A program made the position numbers and the translations under genes. 64,000 nucleotides of DNA, taken from positions 283,471 through 347,470 of the forward strand of contig NW_019775485.1 in the NCBI RefSeq assembly GCF_001039355.2. The letters are read 5' to 3'. The notes under the pieces are model-generated. The model made no database searches. It was not told where the DNA came from and saw only the letters and a list, made by a program, of their open reading frames with translations. The DNA comes from Lingula anatina. Lineage: Eukaryota > Brachiopoda > Lingulata > Lingulida > Lingulidae. The first letter of the stretch is position 1. Every line of letters begins with the position of its first letter. Shown one piece after another: positions 60,880 to 64,000 of the stretch.

Positions 60880-63800
60880 GGTGGAGGGCCAATGTTCAGT
60901 GTGTATTAATCATACCTTAAATTAAAAGTACATCTTTTTGTGGTGTCTTTGTGCGTACGAAAGATAAGCTGATGGCATTAGTTTTCAGTTGCTTTGAATA
61001 TTTTGTCGATCGTTGAAAAGTTCCATCAGATGTGTAATATCAACAGAAATGTAGAAGTTCTTCCGTAATCAATAGTTTGAAAAATAAACTGATACATTGT
61101 ACTTTACTGTTAGCAGACGACATGCTGTCTAATAAAGTATCAGCTTTTTTCTCAAGCTACTTGTGTATTCATTAAAGGCGTTTTTACCGTACATAAACAC
61201 TAAGTAGAGAGAGGGAACAAGTTGCTTAAAACACGCAACCGATTGTGGGTGTTCGCACGCGTGCGTGCGTGCGTGCGTATGTCTTCCTCTGACGATATCT
61301 CGTTCATTTTCTTCACTGAACCCCACAACAATTAATAACTCCGTCTAGTAGATAGAGACAGCTGTGTAGTTAAAAGCGATGATCTATTGCTCTAATTATG
61401 GGCTGATTAACTGCTCAATTAGGCGCCCGCATGATGGGGTAATGGAGACGTGCTTGTGAATAAGGCACGGCTTGGACTGCGGACTACTATACAAAGTGAT
61501 TCATCTGTGTATCCTTCGGCAGACGCGGCCGTGTCCCTTTACGATATGGATAGCTTGGAGTGAGTTTTGTGAATAAGCGTGCCTTACAACTTAGAGCAGT
61601 TAGCAGTACGTGAGGTTCATCTAGTTTCTTCAGCCGGTAAAGAACGACATGCTGAAGTATTTCCTTGCTCCAATACTCATGATTCCTGGTCAATTATAAT
61701 GAAATATTATTGGGTATCTTTAAGTAAAGGACCAACGTAAAAAGGGTAGAAAGTCTCCGCTACAAACTAAGCCCACTTTAAGAAATTAGTCTCGTTCACA
61801 TCAGGTAGTAGACGTTATGACGTTTTGAAATGCGTGTTTGAAACAAAAAACGATAATTTCAGGAAGATATGAAATCGGCAGACAGTTTCTTTGTACGGAT
61901 CATTATCGTCCTGTGTGAACATGGGTAAATGAATTATTATGTGAAGGAGAACTGTGCACGGATATACTGTGCAAGCGATAAAAAATTTAATCAGCAATGC
62001 GGGCTTGGAAAAATACTGGAACAGGCGGAAAAAAAGTGAAAGCAAACTTAAGCTGTATATAAAGCACGTGCTTCATTCCCACGGAGAAAAGCGAACGGCA
62101 TTTCACTTTTTTTTAAATAAATATAAGTATAAAAACGAACAACAAATATCATTTTAGATACGAAGGGACGACTATGGCTGTCAGGGTGCTGTCGTGGTTC
62201 TTAACAAAGGCTTGGAATTGTTTAGCAATATGGGGGCAGAAACTTTACCAGCAGTTCCATGTAATTGGAATACGGGTGCAGCGTAAATTTACATTTTAAA
62301 TATGGAAAAGAAAAAGCGGGGAAAAACATAATTTGGTTTTGTATATAATCTATGCTTTGTTTATCTCATTGGTAAAACTTAATACATTCGAAAACTAAAA
62401 CAAAAAATGTCCATATCTTTTACATATGATTGTGTATTTGTCACAAATGAAAAATAAAGTAAACAAAAGAAATGGTATCTAGCCTTAAAATATACATAAG
62501 TTACAGCTATTTTAGGATGGGCATTGTAAAATCTAAAGACAATTTTGATGACTAAAAGTGCACCAAACTTTATCTGGAGCTACAAATGTACACGTAAGGG
62601 TGACCAACTGCTGTAACGAACCTGCCTGGGTACATACACGACTGGAATACCAAGTACCATTTCACAGTTAAATTAACACCATCAGTTCTGTTTCGGCGTC
62701 TAAAATATATGAACCTGACAAATAATTTTAAAGGTTCATTGAACAAGTCTCATCTATTTCCCCGTATCAAGCTATCATCATGTTTCGAGATTAATTTTGG
62801 AATTAAGGGCTTGTTTAGGGTCAATTTAACAAGTATTATCTATTCTGTCCAACGCATTTTTCACCGATCATTGCCAGTCCATCAGGTCGTCAGGGGATCA
62901 CAAGTACGCAAAGAGAGAGAGGCAACGGTTATGCGCATGATCGAGGAAACAAATCTGTAGCTATTTTTGTATTATGTCATCCCTACACACAAAAAAACAT
63001 ATTTCCCATTTACGCCTTTGATGCCAGCAGTGTTAAGGTCTTGTATAGGTTAGATATGCTTTTATAGTAGCTAGAATGGTCAACAGAGGTTATTTCAAAC
63101 GAAGTTATTCGTTCATGGTTGGCATTAATTAAGCAGTCTTAATCCGTCTGCGCGAACGCGTGCATGTGTATAACAAGTAAAATGAAAAGATTTTTGCGCC
63201 TGTTTGATATCACTTGCACACATATATTATAAGAGACATTTACTAAGAGGGATATCTCACTCACCCAAGCCTTCCAATTAGTTTACCATTGTGAAAGAGG
63301 ACAGAGGTAATAAATAAAATAAAAAATAGCATGCTAGTAGAAAGTAATTTAAAAAAATTAGGACCTAAGCTTTCAGAAAAACATAGTGAATGAAAATCAC
63401 AAAAGGGGGTTCGGTTTTTGGCCCATAGATTAAAAGTAAAGTGAAGTGTACACGTTTATTCATGCAGTTAAGAATAGGTCGAAAAAAAAAAATGATGCAC
63501 ATCCAAAGACACGTGCGAGTGACTAGAAATTAGATGTAATTATTTATTTATTTATTTATTTTGATGAATGACACTGCCTGATAATAGTTCATGTACCGAG
63601 AGGTATCAAGCTGTCGAAGGCTGACACGCTCCTGCAGAACTCGTAATTAAAGGCTGATCTGGAGAGTAATTCACACCGTAGCTGGCAGTATAAACGACCA
63701 ATTAGCTGGTAATGATAATCACTGAAGTAGACACTAATGCGGTATAACGCGAGATCTGCCGGCGGCACCTTGGCTCTCTTCACTCGACGCAGTTTCGGTT

Positions 63801-64000
63801 CTAAAGTGTTTGGTGACTGCTTCTAGTTCAGGTTTGGTTTCATGACTTAACGCTTTGCAATGGCAATGACGCAACATAAAACCGTATGTGATTGATATTC
63901 AGCGATATATGCCTTGGTTGACCTCCGACAACAGTGCATTTCAGAGAGACATTAGTGACCTAAAGTACAGCTCTCCCGAGATGCCACTTTGATTGACCCA

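Larger units (their letters stand above)
57063..64000. other. Gbx-like intron or downstream DNA, no exon recognised
   Basis: No homeobox (no WFQNRR-type codons on either strand) and no other gene seen. It contains (TAA)n at 58103-58155 and (GA)n at 60823-60874. Blocks at 60215-60440, 61360-61450 and 63590-63780 have TAAT-rich, non-repetitive sequence of the kind found in developmental enhancers. Confidence 0.45.

Noticed and set aside
1-64000. CRISPR arrays, bacterial operons, rRNA or tRNA genes
   Set aside because: The window is eukaryotic; tandem repeats lack CRISPR-like constant repeats with unique spacers, and no convincing rRNA or tRNA gene was found by eye. A tRNAscan-SE run would settle tRNAs.

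Overview
This is intron-rich, AT-rich animal nuclear DNA with GT-AG introns, many microsatellites, fold-back (MITE-like) elements, LTR-retrotransposon remnants and assembly gaps. A marine invertebrate is likely, and I lean to a lophotrochozoan such as a mollusc. The reasons are a dispersed repeat I associate with marine invertebrates, frequent short palindromes such as tacatgta and accggt, and paired 3CxxC zinc-binding genes. The species cannot be settled from the sequence alone. There is no operon structure, and the genes look functionally unrelated.

Layout. (1) 2718-15204, minus: a complete 14-exon STARD3 (MLN64) gene, rebuilt exon by exon to 505 aa, with a four-helix MENTAL domain, a candidate phospho-FFAT motif and a START domain. 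(2) 16792-19375, minus: a two-exon gene for a divergent seven-helix receptor with an ectodomain of about 350 residues. (3) 23174-24911, minus: a compact three-exon 3CxxC zinc-binding gene. A decayed paralogue lies at 27322-30012, broken by a 7-base exon insertion and by loss of a splice acceptor, and split by a 1.37-kb TTAA-flanked element carrying a frameshifted THAP-domain gene. (4) 33183-38080, plus: the first six exons of a secreted protein with Ig-like features. (5) 38640-42062: two LTR-retroelement remnants on opposite strands, one with an env-like membrane ORF and one whose RNase H ends just before the polypurine tract. (6) 42866-44121, plus: the 3' end of a mucin-like/EGF secreted protein, possibly the end of the gene in (4). 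(7) 44122-53028: about 9 kb without a convincing gene, with some homeodomain-site-rich candidate regulatory stretches. (8) 53029-56610: a 1.79-kb near-identical tandem duplication joined by a single N, probably an unmerged haplotype, holding the upstream region and start of a homeobox gene. (9) 56564-57062, plus: exon 1 of a probable Gbx gene. Its homeobox exon is not seen in the remaining 7 kb.

The three points most worth following are the decay and transposon invasion of the 3CxxC pair, the retroelement that appears to end its polyprotein with RNase H (integrase-first order), and the possible single Ig-mucin-EGF gene interrupted by retroelements.
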